The translations under genes and the position numbers were made by a program. A DNA stretch of 64,000 nt from Methylophaga sp. (GTDB lineage Bacteria > Pseudomonadota > Gammaproteobacteria > Nitrosococcales > Methylophagaceae): the NCBI GenBank assembly GCA_024636315.1, contig JAGXHJ010000048.1, positions 1 to 64,000 on the forward strand. The letters run 5' to 3'. Shown in pieces: positions 19,465 through 29,036 of the stretch. How positions within the stretch are numbered: position 1 is the first letter of the stretch; each line of letters starts with the position of its first letter. A model generated the notes under the pieces. That model was not told where the DNA came from. It was given only the letters and a program-made list of their open reading frames with translations, and ran no database searches.

Positions 19465-20433
19465 ATGAAGCCCGTTCAACATACTTCGATCGACTTTAAT
19501 GGCCTTGCGGAACTGCGTCGCTCAGCAACGGTTGATCAAAAAGATCAAGAAACCTTAAAGCAAGTTGCAGGTCAGTTTGAATCCTTATTTGTCGGCATGA
19601 TGTTAAAAGGTATGCGACAAGCTAGCCTTGGCGAAGGCATTTTTGATTCATCACAAAGTGATATGTATCGCGATATGTCTGATCAACAATTGGCGATGGA
19701 TCTCTCTGCTAAAGGTGGCCTAGGTTTGAAAGAAGTTATTGTGCGTCAATTAGGCGGCCAACTCGAGTCTAAAATAAACGGCAATGGTGAAATTCAAGCT
19801 TATGGCATGGATACGGTAACTGTTAGACCGGCCTTACAGTCTATTGATAATCCCGCTTTATTCCAGCAAATAATGCAGGCAAAACCGACTGCTGAAACTC
19901 ACGCAACTGAAATGAAAACGTCAGCAATGCAGAGAAACTTTACGTTTGATTCGCCAGAAAGCTTTGTACAGCAATTATTACCTATGGCAAAACAAGCCGC
20001 CCAAAGAATTGGTGTTACCCCTGAAGTTATATTATCGCAAGCAGCATTAGAAACGGGCTGGGGACAGCACGTTATTGATAAGGCTAATGGCAAGTCGAGC
20101 CATAACTTATTCAATATCAAAGCTGATAGTCGTTGGCAGGGTGAGCATGCTACAACTGGCACGTTGGAATACCGTGATGGTGTGGCTGTCAAAGAACAGG
20201 CGCAGTTTAGATCCTATGACAATTATCAAGACAGTTTTAATGATTATGTCGATTTCTTACAAACACAACCGCGCTATCAAAATGCATTAAAACAAACACA
20301 TAATCCAGAACGATTTATTGAAGGCTTGCATAAAGCAGGCTATGCAACCGATCCTGACTATGCCGATAAAATTAAACGAATTATGAACAGTTCGACATTG
20401 GCACAAATCTCGCAACAGCAAGAGCATTCATGA
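19465..20433 (+). CDS. flgJ: flagellar rod-cap and peptidoglycan hydrolase FlgJ
   Basis: A 322-residue dual-domain protein. The N-terminal rod-scaffolding domain (about 1-110) has QFESLFVGMMLKGMRQASL. The C-terminal glucosaminidase domain (about 155-315) has VTPEVILSQAALETGWGQH with the catalytic Glu, then SHNLFNIKAD. It opens the peptidoglycan locally for rod growth. The dual-domain form is typical of beta- and gammaproteobacteria. Confidence 0.96.
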   Translation: MKPVQHTSIDFNGLAELRRSATVDQKDQETLKQVAGQFESLFVGMMLKGMRQASLGEGIFDSSQSDMYRDMSDQQLAMDLSAKGGLGLKEVIVRQLGGQLESKINGNGEIQAYGMDTVTVRPALQSIDNPALFQQIMQAKPTAETHATEMKTSAMQRNFTFDSPESFVQQLLPMAKQAAQRIGVTPEVILSQAALETGWGQHVIDKANGKSSHNLFNIKADSRWQGEHATTGTLEYRDGVAVKEQAQFRSYDNYQDSFNDYVDFLQTQPRYQNALKQTHNPERFIEGLHKAGYATDPDYADKIKRIMNSSTLAQISQQQEHS

Positions 20434-20469
20434 TTTTCGTCGATATATTGACGGATAGAGGGCTTTAAA

Positions 20470-22170
20470 ATGAGCATGTTAAATATTGGTACATCGGCGC
20501 TTCTGACGACTCAAGCCTCGTTATCAACCACAAGTCACAATATTAGTAACGTAAATACCGATGGTTATAATCGCCAGCGTGTTACACAAGGCACCCAAAC
20601 ACCTAATTTTGAGGGTGGTTACTATATTGGTTCAGGCGTTACGGTAAATAGTGTCGAGCGGATATTTGACTCATTTTTATCCGATCAAGTACGCATATTT
20701 ACGTCACAAGAAAAGTCTTTTGATACCTTTTCCACATTTGCTCGCCAAGTCGATGATTTGCTCGCTGCCCCAGAACTATCATTAAGTTCGGGCTTACAGG
20801 GCTTTTTTGATTCCATACAAGATGTAGCTGATGATCCGACGTCTATTCCTGCTCGCCAAGTTATGCTTACAGAAGCTGATACCCTAGCTAAGCGTTTTAA
20901 TACCCTTGATACCCAACTCAACGCATTCAACCAACAAGTGAATCTTGGTCTTGATAATGCCGTAAAAGATGTCAATATCCTTTCTAAAGGTATTGCTGAT
21001 CTTAATCAAGCGATCACAGAAGCATCTGGTGGTGCTGGTGTAGCGCCTAATGATTTAATGGATCAACGCGATCAACTGATCAACCAATTATCTGGTTATA
21101 TTTCTGTTTCTACCAATGTGCAGAGTAATGGCGCGGTAAACGTCTTCATTGGTAATGGCCAAGCCCTAGTCGTTGGACAATCTGCCATAGCATTAAAAGT
21201 GATCACTAATCCGCTAGACAGTACGCGTAGTGAAATAGGATATGGCCCTAGTAACGTTAATGTGTCGGCGCAATTAACGGGTGGTTCAATTGGTGGATTA
21301 CTCAATGTGCGCCAAGAAGTTATTGATCCTGCACGTTCTGAAATTGATGCTTTAGCCGCTGGCATGATCGATACGATTAATGCTCAACATACCGTTGGCT
21401 TAACGCTCGATGGCAAAACAGGCGGTAACTTTTTTGAGCCTACCGATGCCTTAATACAAGATGCGGGGAGTATCCGAATAGCAATCACAAATCCACGTGA
21501 TATTGCCGTAGCATTTCCTGTTTCAACGACGACCAACACAAATAATTCTGGTACGGCTCAACTGAATGTTACTAAAGTAAGTTCACTGGTTGATCCTGCT
21601 AATGCACAAGCCTTGGCAGGTGACGTTCAATTCAGTTTTGCTAATAATCAATATACCGTTACCTATCAAGGCGAAACAGACATAATTCCATTCACGCCTG
21701 GTGTTGATAGTGGCAAATCGTTTGATTTATCTTTGCTCGGTTTTACAACACCACCAGATTTGAAAATCACACTATCCGGTGTCCCGGCTAATAATGATAA
21801 TTTCACAATTAGTAACAGTAATAATGGTGGCTTTACCGCGGTAGGTGATAACAGAAACGCTCTGGCATTAGGTCAGTTACAAATTGCGAAAACACTCAAT
21901 CAAGTGAACGGTGTTGCGACACGTTCTTTTGGTGACGCATATGGCATTTTAGTGGCCAATGTTGCAACCAGAACGCACCAAGCCGACGTAGGCCAGCAAA
22001 CTCAAAAAGGTTTGCTCGACCAAACTAACTTACGTTATGAATCAGTTTCGGGCGTAAACTTGGACGAAGAAGCCGCGAATTTGATTAAATTTCAACAAGC
22101 TTATCAAGCTGCATCACAGATTATTACCGTATCCAATACTGTATTTAATTCGCTGATGAGTGCGATGTAA
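20470..22170 (+). CDS. flgK: flagellar hook-filament junction protein FlgK
   Basis: A 566-residue protein forming the first junction zone between hook and filament. The N-terminus (LNIGTSALLTTQASLSTTSH, then NISNVNTDGYNRQRV) and C-terminus (SGVNLDEEAANLIKFQQAYQ, AASQIITVSNTVFNSLM) are the conserved coiled-coil ends of the flg rod/hook/HAP family. The middle is variable and Thr/Asn-rich. It lies 15 bases before flgL in the same operon. Confidence 0.97.
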   Translation: MSMLNIGTSALLTTQASLSTTSHNISNVNTDGYNRQRVTQGTQTPNFEGGYYIGSGVTVNSVERIFDSFLSDQVRIFTSQEKSFDTFSTFARQVDDLLAAPELSLSSGLQGFFDSIQDVADDPTSIPARQVMLTEADTLAKRFNTLDTQLNAFNQQVNLGLDNAVKDVNILSKGIADLNQAITEASGGAGVAPNDLMDQRDQLINQLSGYISVSTNVQSNGAVNVFIGNGQALVVGQSAIALKVITNPLDSTRSEIGYGPSNVNVSAQLTGGSIGGLLNVRQEVIDPARSEIDALAAGMIDTINAQHTVGLTLDGKTGGNFFEPTDALIQDAGSIRIAITNPRDIAVAFPVSTTTNTNNSGTAQLNVTKVSSLVDPANAQALAGDVQFSFANNQYTVTYQGETDIIPFTPGVDSGKSFDLSLLGFTTPPDLKITLSGVPANNDNFTISNSNNGGFTAVGDNRNALALGQLQIAKTLNQVNGVATRSFGDAYGILVANVATRTHQADVGQQTQKGLLDQTNLRYESVSGVNLDEEAANLIKFQQAYQAASQIITVSNTVFNSLMSAM

Positions 22171-22185
22171 AGTGAGGTAATTATT

Positions 22186-23664
22186 ATGCGTGTCTCTACT
22201 GCTTATATTTTTGATCAAAACCTTTCAGCTATGCTTAATAAGCAGGCCGAACTAGGCAAAACGCAGCTACAAGTGTCAACCGGCAATAGAATATTAAACC
22301 CGTCAGATGATCCTGCTGGCTCAGTGCAAATTTTAAATTTACAGCGTGAAGTCAGCTTGTCAGAACAATACTTGAGCAATGCAACCAAGGCTGAAAATAA
22401 ACAATCACGCGAAGAAGGAGTGTTGGATAGTGCAACGAGCATGTTGCAACGGATCCGCGAACTTGCAGTTCAAGGTTTAAATGCTACCAATACACAAGCG
22501 GATAAACAGGCCGTAGCGATAGAAATTAAACAGCTCAACGAACAACTTTTAGCGTTAGCTAACACCCGCGATTCAAATGGCGATTACCTATTTTCAGGTT
22601 TTAAATCCAATACCCAGCCTTATGGAACTATTAATGGTGATTATCAAGGTGATGAAGGTCAGCGCAATATAAAAGTCGGTGAAGGCGTACTGATAGAAAC
22701 CAATGACCCTGGTAATCGTGTATTTGAAGCGCCATTGATTTCGACAACAACTACGACAACCTTAACGCCAGTTGTAACAGCTAATGTAGCGAATACTGGA
22801 GATAGCTCGGTTGCTGTAAGTAATTTTACTGGTGGCACCGATGTTTTCTCGAAAACGTTTACCTTTGATGGTGCTAATTACGTCGACGGAGCTGGAGCGC
22901 TTTATCCATATACTGCACCAGGACCAACAAGTTTTAATTTAACAACGCCACCTATGACCGTTACATTCAGCGATGCGCCAGATATTGGTGATGAGTTGAC
23001 AGTGACTAATGGTAGCGGAAACGGACAAGCAACAATTACAGTTGACTCTGGTGCGGCCGAAACATTCTCGCCCATTAGTTTTACCTATCAGGCAGAAATA
23101 ATCGCAGATCCACTTGCCGTACCGACGCCAATAGTAGGTGTACCTGCTCGATATCAAATAACGGATGGCACTAATACTGAAACCGTGGATTATCTTGATG
23201 GTATGAGTGTTGACTTGAGCAAGCTTAATGCTAATTTTACATCGCTGACAGTTAAGTTAACGGGCACACCTGCTGACGGTGATGTCATGGTAATTGAGAG
23301 AACTGAAACGCAAGTAAGTCAATCTATGTTTAAAACGATTGAAAATTTCGCCAATGCCTTGATTGCCAATGATGTTGGTCCGAATAGCTCCCCTAATAAT
23401 GGCGATTTTTTGACTAATATTAGCGCCTCATTAGGTGTTGTAATTGATACTCGCGCCAAAGTCGGTTCACGCCTTAATTCAATTGATCAGCAAAACCAGA
23501 TTAACGAAGGCATATCAGTCGGTATGCAAAAAGCGCTGTCAGAAATTAAAGATTTGGATTATGCCGAAGCTATTTCACGGTTAAGTTTACAAATGACAGG
23601 ACTACAAGCTGCCCAACAATCGTTTGCCAAAGTGCAGGGATTGTCGTTATTTAATTACCTGTAG
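22186..23664 (+). CDS. flgL: flagellar hook-filament junction protein FlgL
   Basis: A 492-residue second junction protein, flagellin-like at both ends. It starts MRVSTAYIFDQNLSAMLNKQ and contains LQVSTGNRILNPSDDPAGS. It ends with YAEAISRLSLQMTGLQAAQQ and SFAKVQGLSLFNYL. The central insert (about 185-390), rich in Thr, Val and Gly, makes it longer than enteric FlgL. It ends the flgHIJKL operon and is followed at once by a repeat cluster. Confidence 0.97.
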   Translation: MRVSTAYIFDQNLSAMLNKQAELGKTQLQVSTGNRILNPSDDPAGSVQILNLQREVSLSEQYLSNATKAENKQSREEGVLDSATSMLQRIRELAVQGLNATNTQADKQAVAIEIKQLNEQLLALANTRDSNGDYLFSGFKSNTQPYGTINGDYQGDEGQRNIKVGEGVLIETNDPGNRVFEAPLISTTTTTTLTPVVTANVANTGDSSVAVSNFTGGTDVFSKTFTFDGANYVDGAGALYPYTAPGPTSFNLTTPPMTVTFSDAPDIGDELTVTNGSGNGQATITVDSGAAETFSPISFTYQAEIIADPLAVPTPIVGVPARYQITDGTNTETVDYLDGMSVDLSKLNANFTSLTVKLTGTPADGDVMVIERTETQVSQSMFKTIENFANALIANDVGPNSSPNNGDFLTNISASLGVVIDTRAKVGSRLNSIDQQNQINEGISVGMQKALSEIKDLDYAEAISRLSLQMTGLQAAQQSFAKVQGLSLFNYL

Positions 23665-23668
23665 CTAC

Positions 23669-23832
23669 GTAGGTCGGGTTTCAACCCGACAATTGGTCGC
23701 CGATTATGTTGAGTTAAAACCCAACCCACAACATTCCCCGTAGGTCGGGTTTAAACCCGACGGTTGGTCGCCAATCATGTTGGGTTAAAACCCAACCCAC
23801 AACATTCCCCGTAGGTCGGGTTTCAACCCGAC
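23669..23832 (+). repeat. REP-like palindrome array, cluster B
   Basis: Five alternating palindromes with the forms GTAGGTCGGGTTTCAACCCGAC and GTTGGGTTAAAACCCAACCCAC, separated by about 20-base spacers. The two-hairpin unit repeats about every 80 bases. It occupies the space between flgL and the first flagellin. No gene lies in 23665-24053. Confidence 0.9.
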
Positions 23833-23949
23833 AAATCCAAGCCTTGCAATCAAGAGCCGCAAAACAAAATAACAACACACTATAAATATCCATCATTCAT
23901 TATCCCATAAAAACAATTCAACCAATTGAAATATATAAAAAATAAAACA

Positions 23950-23965
23950 TGGCATAGCCATTGCT
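23950..23965 (+). promoter_or_regulatory. sigma-54 promoter of fliC1
   Basis: TGGCATAGCCATTGCT has GG and GC ten bases apart and an exact TTGCT. It lies 88 bases before the flagellin start, leaving room for a leader with AAGGAAAC before the ATG. Confidence 0.75.
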
Positions 23966-24053
23966 AAACAACTATCACACGATGGTTGTCTGTCAAAAAA
24001 ACAACGCAGCTACTATTGAGTTTATTTTTATATATAGATAAAGGAAACTAACA

Positions 24054-25958
24054 ATGGCTTCAGTAATCAATACCAATGTTGCATCTTTAAATGCACAGCG
24101 GAACCTTAATAGCTCGCAAACAGCGCTTGCTACTTCATTGCAGCGCTTGTCATCTGGTTTACGAATCAACAGTGCCAAAGATGATGCGGCAGGTCTTGCG
24201 ATTTCAGATCGTTTCACCACGCAAATCCGTGGTTTAAACCAAGCGTCACGTAACGCCAATGATGCGATTTCACTATCACAAACTGCTGAAGGCGCTCTGG
24301 GTGAAGTAACCAGTAACTTACAACGTATTCGTGAACTTGCAGTGCAATCTGCCAATGCGACTAACTCATCTTCTGATCGTGCCGCATTGGATTTAGAAGT
24401 ACAACAACGCTTATCTGAAATTGATCGAATTTCAAGTCAAACATCATTCAATGGTCAAAAAATTCTCGATGGTACATTTGGTCAGGCTGCCTTCCAAGTA
24501 GGTGCCAATGTAGGCGAAACGATTACTTTGGATTTAAGTACCAGTATGCGACCTAATCAAATTGGTCAATTGGCAGAGGTGACGTCAACTACAAACTTGA
24601 ATAATATTGCTACAGACACAGCGATAGCAGGCTCGACGGTGACAGCTGCTGTAACAAACTTTGACTTTTCGACCACTCAAGCGGCATCAACATCAGTTGC
24701 TGTGGGTGCGTTTACTGGCATTGCTGAAAGTGATGGCGCTGCAGGCACTATAGATTATAGTTTTACGGTGTCGGATGGTGGAGTGAATAGTGTCACAAGT
24801 GGACCAATAACACTTGATGATGCAGGATTGACAGCTGGGGCACTTGCTACAGCATTGTCATCAAGCGCTAATGCTAACTTTGCTACGGATGGTGGAACGG
24901 TAGCAGGCTTTACTATCAACTATAACAATGTTGGTGGAGGCGGTACGCTTACAGATGCAATAGCTGGTGGTACATTGACCTTTTCACGTGCCGATGGAGC
25001 GGCCTTCACTGTAGATGATAATGTCGACGCAACAAATAGTGGTACAGCTAGTGGGGGTACAGGTGCTGCAAGTTCATCATTTGCTGGTATTGCGGGTACA
25101 CCGATCTCAGTTTCTCTTGTAGCTGCAGACACGACAGCAAACAAAATAATTACAGTGGATAGTGGTTCAGACATAACTCTGGATGGTGTTAATGAGGCTG
25201 CAAACATTGTGTTGTTGCAAGCTGCATTAGATGCTCAATCAGTTGATACCTACATCGTCTCAGGCGATGGCGCAGGTAAATTGACAATTGCTACAGTTGC
25301 TACAGGAGCGGGAAATCCTGCTCCAGAGATTGGCGGTACTAATGCTGTCACTTTTATTGATGGGACTGAAGTACTTACCGCAGGCGTTGTCAGTGCAACA
25401 TTAAATATTGCTGCGGGCGATTTCAGTATTCAATTAGGTGACTCAACTCCAGTGAGTGTCTCTGGTCAATTTACCAGCGCACAATCTATCGTTGATGCTG
25501 TTAATAGGGCCTTAGCAGGTAACGCAACAGCCCAGTTAAATGATGACGGCACCATGAGTATTTTCTCCGATGAGGATGTGGTCATTACTGGGACTGATGG
25601 TTTGAACACCTTAGGTCTTGATGCGCTTACAGAAGCTGATGGAAACTTAATTGGTAGCAACATCTTAGATGTTGCGTCCTCGAATGATATTATCCGTCGC
25701 CTTGATTCAGCGTTAACATCAATAAGTGATTTACGAAGCACATTTGGTGCGATTCAAAACCGTTTTGAATCAACAATTAGTAACTTAGGTACTGCGGTTG
25801 AGAATTTAAGCGCTGCACGTAGTCGTATTATGGATGCTGATTTTGCTGCAGAAACAGCGGCATTAACCCGTGCTCAAATATTGCAACAAGCGGGTACAGC
25901 GATGTTATCTCAAGCGAATGCAATACCTCAGAATGTATTGAGCTTGTTACAAGGTTAG
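24054..25958 (+). CDS. fliC: flagellin FliC1 (634 aa)
   Basis: Filament subunit. The conserved D0/D1 ends are complete: N-terminal residues 1-165 with [20 protein letters not shown], and C-terminal about 545-634 ending [17 protein letters not shown]. The central D2/D3 part (about 180-540) is Thr/Gly/Asp-rich and largely unlike that of the second flagellin. Its ends are almost the same as those of FliC2 at DNA level. The promoter is of the sigma-54 type, as for the essential core flagellin FlaA in Vibrio. It stands alone between two REP arrays. Confidence 0.96.
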   Translation: MASVINTNVASLNAQRNLNSSQTALATSLQRLSSGLRINSAKDDAAGLAISDRFTTQIRGLNQASRNANDAISLSQTAEGALGEVTSNLQRIRELAVQSANATNSSSDRAALDLEVQQRLSEIDRISSQTSFNGQKILDGTFGQAAFQVGANVGETITLDLSTSMRPNQIGQLAEVTSTTNLNNIATDTAIAGSTVTAAVTNFDFSTTQAASTSVAVGAFTGIAESDGAAGTIDYSFTVSDGGVNSVTSGPITLDDAGLTAGALATALSSSANANFATDGGTVAGFTINYNNVGGGGTLTDAIAGGTLTFSRADGAAFTVDDNVDATNSGTASGGTGAASSSFAGIAGTPISVSLVAADTTANKIITVDSGSDITLDGVNEAANIVLLQAALDAQSVDTYIVSGDGAGKLTIATVATGAGNPAPEIGGTNAVTFIDGTEVLTAGVVSATLNIAAGDFSIQLGDSTPVSVSGQFTSAQSIVDAVNRALAGNATAQLNDDGTMSIFSDEDVVITGTDGLNTLGLDALTEADGNLIGSNILDVASSNDIIRRLDSALTSISDLRSTFGAIQNRFESTISNLGTAVENLSAARSRIMDADFAAETAALTRAQILQQAGTAMLSQANAIPQNVLSLLQG

Positions 25959-26038
25959 GCTCGTAGGTCGGGTCTTTAGCTCGACAAGTGGTAGCGAATA
26001 ATGTTGGACTGAAGTCCAACCCACGGCTGAATAATTAG

Positions 26039-26075
26039 AACCCAACCTAATATTATGTAGGTTGGGTTTTTGTTT
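26039..26075 (+). terminator. terminator-like hairpin, copy 1 (probably ends fliC1)
   Basis: AACCCAACCTA pairs perfectly with TAGGTTGGGTT around an 8-base loop, followed by TTTGTTT. It lies about 80 bases after the fliC1 stop inside repeat cluster C. Confidence 0.6.
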
Positions 26076-26161
26076 ATTAGACCGCGTAGGTCGGGTTTCA
26101 ACCCGACAGTTGGTAGCCATATCATGTTGGGTTAAAACCCAACCCACAGCTGAATAATTAG

Positions 26162-26196
26162 AACCCAACCTAATATTATGTAGGTTGGGTTTTTGT
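26162..26196 (+). terminator. terminator-like hairpin, copy 2
   Basis: A second identical copy of the AACCCAACCTA / TAGGTTGGGTT hairpin with T-run, carried by the tandem 121-base repeat. Confidence 0.45.
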
Positions 26197-26373
26197 TTAT
26201 TACACCGCGTAGGTCGGGTTTCAACCCGACGGATGGTAGCGATCTCCTGTTGGGTTAAAACCCAACCCACGAACTACTCAATGTAGGTAGGGTCTTTAGC
26301 CCGACAAGTGGTAGCGAATAATGTTGGACTGAAGTCCACCCTACGACTAAATAATTAAATCCTCGCAATGAAT

Positions 26374-26829
26374 TTACAGCCAAACACTATCCCAATGCGG
26401 CCAATTGGCTAGCTTTTTAACTAAGCCCGCTCGTAATGGGTTGGCAACAATGTAGCGTGCAATTGCTAGTTGATCTTCCTCTTTTCGTAAGGCGTGGTCA
26501 TGAAAGCCTGTTTGCCAGATTGAGCCGGTGCGATTTAACTGCTGATTAATCCTTTTGGCACTATGGCCTTTAACAAATTTCATGATCTGAGCTAAATCAT
26601 CCTCATCAGCATTTTGCAATTGCAATAAGCCATGAAAATGATCGGGCATAACCACCCAACACAACCATTGGCATTGATGGCGCTGTTCACTTTCTCGCAA
26701 TGTATTGATAAGCAGTCGAGCACAGCTAAAGTCTTCAAATAGTGCTGTGCGGTGGTGGGTAACGGAGGTGATGAGATATTCACGACCGGTTTCAGAAAAT
26801 CGACCTTTGCGGAGATCGTTGTAGCTCAT
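26374..26829 (-). mobile_element. REP-associated tyrosine transposase (RAYT, Y1/HUH type)
   Basis: An intact 151-residue protein of the Y1 transposase superfamily. The HUH metal motif appears in VVMPDHFHGLLQL (about residues 59-71). The catalytic Tyr is in AIARYIVANPLRAGL (about 121-135), and GSIWQTGFHDHALR lies between. RAYTs are single-copy domesticated relatives of IS200/IS605 transposases. They bind and cut REP hairpins with a GTAG foot. Here the gene sits between two such arrays (ending 26344 and starting 26898), which is strong context. It may have produced the repeats in this region. Confidence 0.92.
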
Positions 26830-26897
26830 TGATTACATCCTTGTAAGTCATGTTGAGTTGATTTTATGTTGATAGGGGTTAGATTACCATTATATAT

Positions 26898-27102
26898 GTA
26901 GGTCGGGTTTTAACCCGACGGTTAGTGGCGAATCCTGTTGGACTGAAGTCCAACCCACAATGAATAGCCGTAGGTCGGGTTTCAACCCGACGGTTGGTGG
27001 CGAAACCTGTTGGACTGTAGTCCAACCTACAATGAATAGTCGTAGGTCGGGTTTCAACCCGACGGGTAGTGGCAAATAATGTTGGGTTAAAACCCAACCC
27101 AC
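26898..27102 (+). repeat. REP-like palindrome array, cluster D
   Basis: Six alternating palindromes: three GTAGGTCGGGTTTCAACCCGAC forms (one with TTTTAA) alternating with GTTGGACTGAAGTCCAAC or GTTGGGTTAAAACCCAAC forms, each followed by CCAC or CTAC. It lies between the RAYT gene and fliC2. Confidence 0.9.
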
Positions 27103-27150
27103 GAACTTCAACCCTTCAATGCCACCTACAAATTAAAATTGAAAAAATAC

Positions 27151-27177
27151 TAAAGTTATTCAAACCATAGTCGTTAA
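27151..27177 (+). promoter_or_regulatory. sigma-28 (FliA) promoter of fliC2
   Basis: TAAAGTTA, an 11-base spacer, then GTCGTTAA. This closely matches the enteric consensus TAAAGTTT-N11-GCCGATAA. It lies about 90 bases before the fliC2 start. Confidence 0.75.
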
Positions 27178-27267
27178 CTTATCCGGAAGCAGTGAATACA
27201 CAACGTTTAAGATGTATATCTGCTATTTACGAAAGGGTTGACACCCACTCACTATGGAGAAAATGTC

Positions 27268-28965
27268 ATGGCTTCAGTTATCAATACCAACGTTGCATCT
27301 TTGAATGCACAAAAAAATCTAACACAATCACAATCTTCGCTTGCAACTTCTTTGCAACGTTTGTCATCTGGTTTACGTATCAACAGTGCCAAAGATGATG
27401 CGGCAGGTCTTGCGATTTCAGATCGTTTCACTACCCAAATCCGTGGTTTAAACCAAGCGGGTCGTAATGCTAATGATGCGATTTCACTTTCACAAACCGC
27501 TGAAGGCGCGTTGGGCGAAGTAACAAGCAACTTACAACGTATTCGTGAATTAGCAGTACAATCTGCCAATGCGACTAACTCATCTTCTGATAGAGAGGCA
27601 TTGGATTTAGAAGTACAACAACGTTTAGCAGAAATTGATCGTATTTCAAGCTCAACCTCATTTAACGGTCAAAAAATCCTCGATGGTACGTTTGGTAATG
27701 CGGCATTCCAAATTGGTGCTAACGTGGGTGAAACCATTAGCCTTGATTTAACTACAAGCATGCGTAAAGACTCTATCGGTGCTGTATCAAAAGCAACTAC
27801 AGCAGATATGAGTGCGGTGTTTAATGGGACTGTGGCGGGGACAGCTGTCCAGTCTGGCTACACAGCCGGCGATTTAACCATCAATGGTACACCACTGACC
27901 GGTTCTACGGCAGATGCCAAGTCAATATCAGATACGATTAATTCGGCAGTGACAGGCGTAACTGCGACGGCTACTAACACTTCAGTAGCCCTCACATTCT
28001 CAGATTTAATCGCTGATAGCGATAGTGGTGACGGTTATAAATTGAGCCTAGATGGTGGCTCTACTTTTATCATTGATACTGCAACTGGCGTACAGAATAC
28101 TGCTACTTCAGCTCAGGATGTTGTGGATGCTATTAATGGCGTATCAGGCTTTAGTGCGGCGATATCTGGTCAAGATATTACCGTTACTAAGGCAGATGGC
28201 AGTAATTTCACACTAACTGAAACGATTACGGATGCTACTAATACGACACCTCAAACGGGTGCTGGTTTTAGTGGCAATCAGACTAGTATAGGTTCATTCA
28301 GTCTTAGTTCTGATGCAGCGATAGTCATTGATGGAACAACGCCAGCTAATGCAGGTCTCGCTGCGGGCACCTATGGAGCTCTAGCCTTAGCTTCAGGCGA
28401 GTTTAATGTTAAAATTGGCACTGCAACGGCAGTAGATATCATTGGTTCATTTGCAACAGGTGCTGATTTAGCGACCTATATCAATGATAATGTAGATGGT
28501 GCTAATGCGACGTTTGATGCCACTGCAGGCACACTTTCAATATCAGCTAATGAAGATGTAACCTTGGGCGGAACAGGTGCAATAGCATCCGTTACTGCTA
28601 ATGGTGCGACATCTGGTGTAGGCTTTACTTCTACAACTAACGCTGCATCAGGTAGTCTAGCATCCACTGGTGTGACTACCGTTGCAAATGCCAATGAAGC
28701 TATTTTACGTATTGATGCCGCTTTGGGTTCGGTTAGTGACTTACGTAGCACATTTGGTGCGGTGCAAAATCGTTTTGAATCAACAATCAGTAACTTAAGT
28801 ACTGCGGTTGAAAACTTAAGTGCGGCACGTAGTCGTATTCTTGACGCGGATTTCGCATCAGAAACTGCAAACTTGACACGTGCTCAAATCTTGCAACAAG
28901 CGGGTACTGCCATGCTGTCACAAGCTAACTCTTTGCCACAAAACGTATTGAGTTTATTGGGCTAA
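27268..28965 (+). CDS. fliC: flagellin FliC2 (565 aa)
   Basis: Second filament subunit. The start at 27268 has GGAG eight bases upstream; the frame itself runs further up to 27238. The D0/D1 ends (about 1-165 and 480-565, ending [16 protein letters not shown]) are nearly identical to FliC1, while the centre (about 175-470) differs. Its promoter is of the sigma-28 type, so it should be expressed later than FliC1, after hook completion. A terminator follows directly. Confidence 0.96.
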   Translation: MASVINTNVASLNAQKNLTQSQSSLATSLQRLSSGLRINSAKDDAAGLAISDRFTTQIRGLNQAGRNANDAISLSQTAEGALGEVTSNLQRIRELAVQSANATNSSSDREALDLEVQQRLAEIDRISSSTSFNGQKILDGTFGNAAFQIGANVGETISLDLTTSMRKDSIGAVSKATTADMSAVFNGTVAGTAVQSGYTAGDLTINGTPLTGSTADAKSISDTINSAVTGVTATATNTSVALTFSDLIADSDSGDGYKLSLDGGSTFIIDTATGVQNTATSAQDVVDAINGVSGFSAAISGQDITVTKADGSNFTLTETITDATNTTPQTGAGFSGNQTSIGSFSLSSDAAIVIDGTTPANAGLAAGTYGALALASGEFNVKIGTATAVDIIGSFATGADLATYINDNVDGANATFDATAGTLSISANEDVTLGGTGAIASVTANGATSGVGFTSTTNAASGSLASTGVTTVANANEAILRIDAALGSVSDLRSTFGAVQNRFESTISNLSTAVENLSAARSRILDADFASETANLTRAQILQQAGTAMLSQANSLPQNVLSLLG

Positions 28966-28978
28966 GCTAGAAAGGGAA

Positions 28979-29014
28979 GGTGGGTCTAAGACGTTAGGCT
29001 CACCATTTCTCTTT
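28979..29014 (+). terminator. terminator after fliC2
   Basis: GGTGGGTCTAA pairs with TTAGGCTCACC (two G-U pairs) around the tetraloop GACG, followed by TTTCTCTTT. Only about 20 bases remain before flaG, so flaG-fliD probably depends on read-through from fliC2 or on a weak promoter I cannot see. Confidence 0.7.
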
Positions 29015-29036
29015 AAGAAGATGAGGGGGTGTTGTG

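Larger units (their letters stand above)
25973..26344 (+). repeat. REP-like palindrome array, cluster C
   Basis: Eight REP-type palindromes plus two copies of a longer hairpin. A segment of about 121 bases is repeated in tandem (roughly 26018-26138 and 26139-26258) with few differences. The cluster fills the space between fliC1 and the RAYT gene; no protein gene lies in 25959-26373. Confidence 0.9.

Noticed and set aside
26879-27111. Minus-strand frames with repeated RVETRPT-like peptides, also at 25947-26270 and 31053-31250
   Set aside because: They are translations of the REP repeats, without ribosome sites or conserved protein features.
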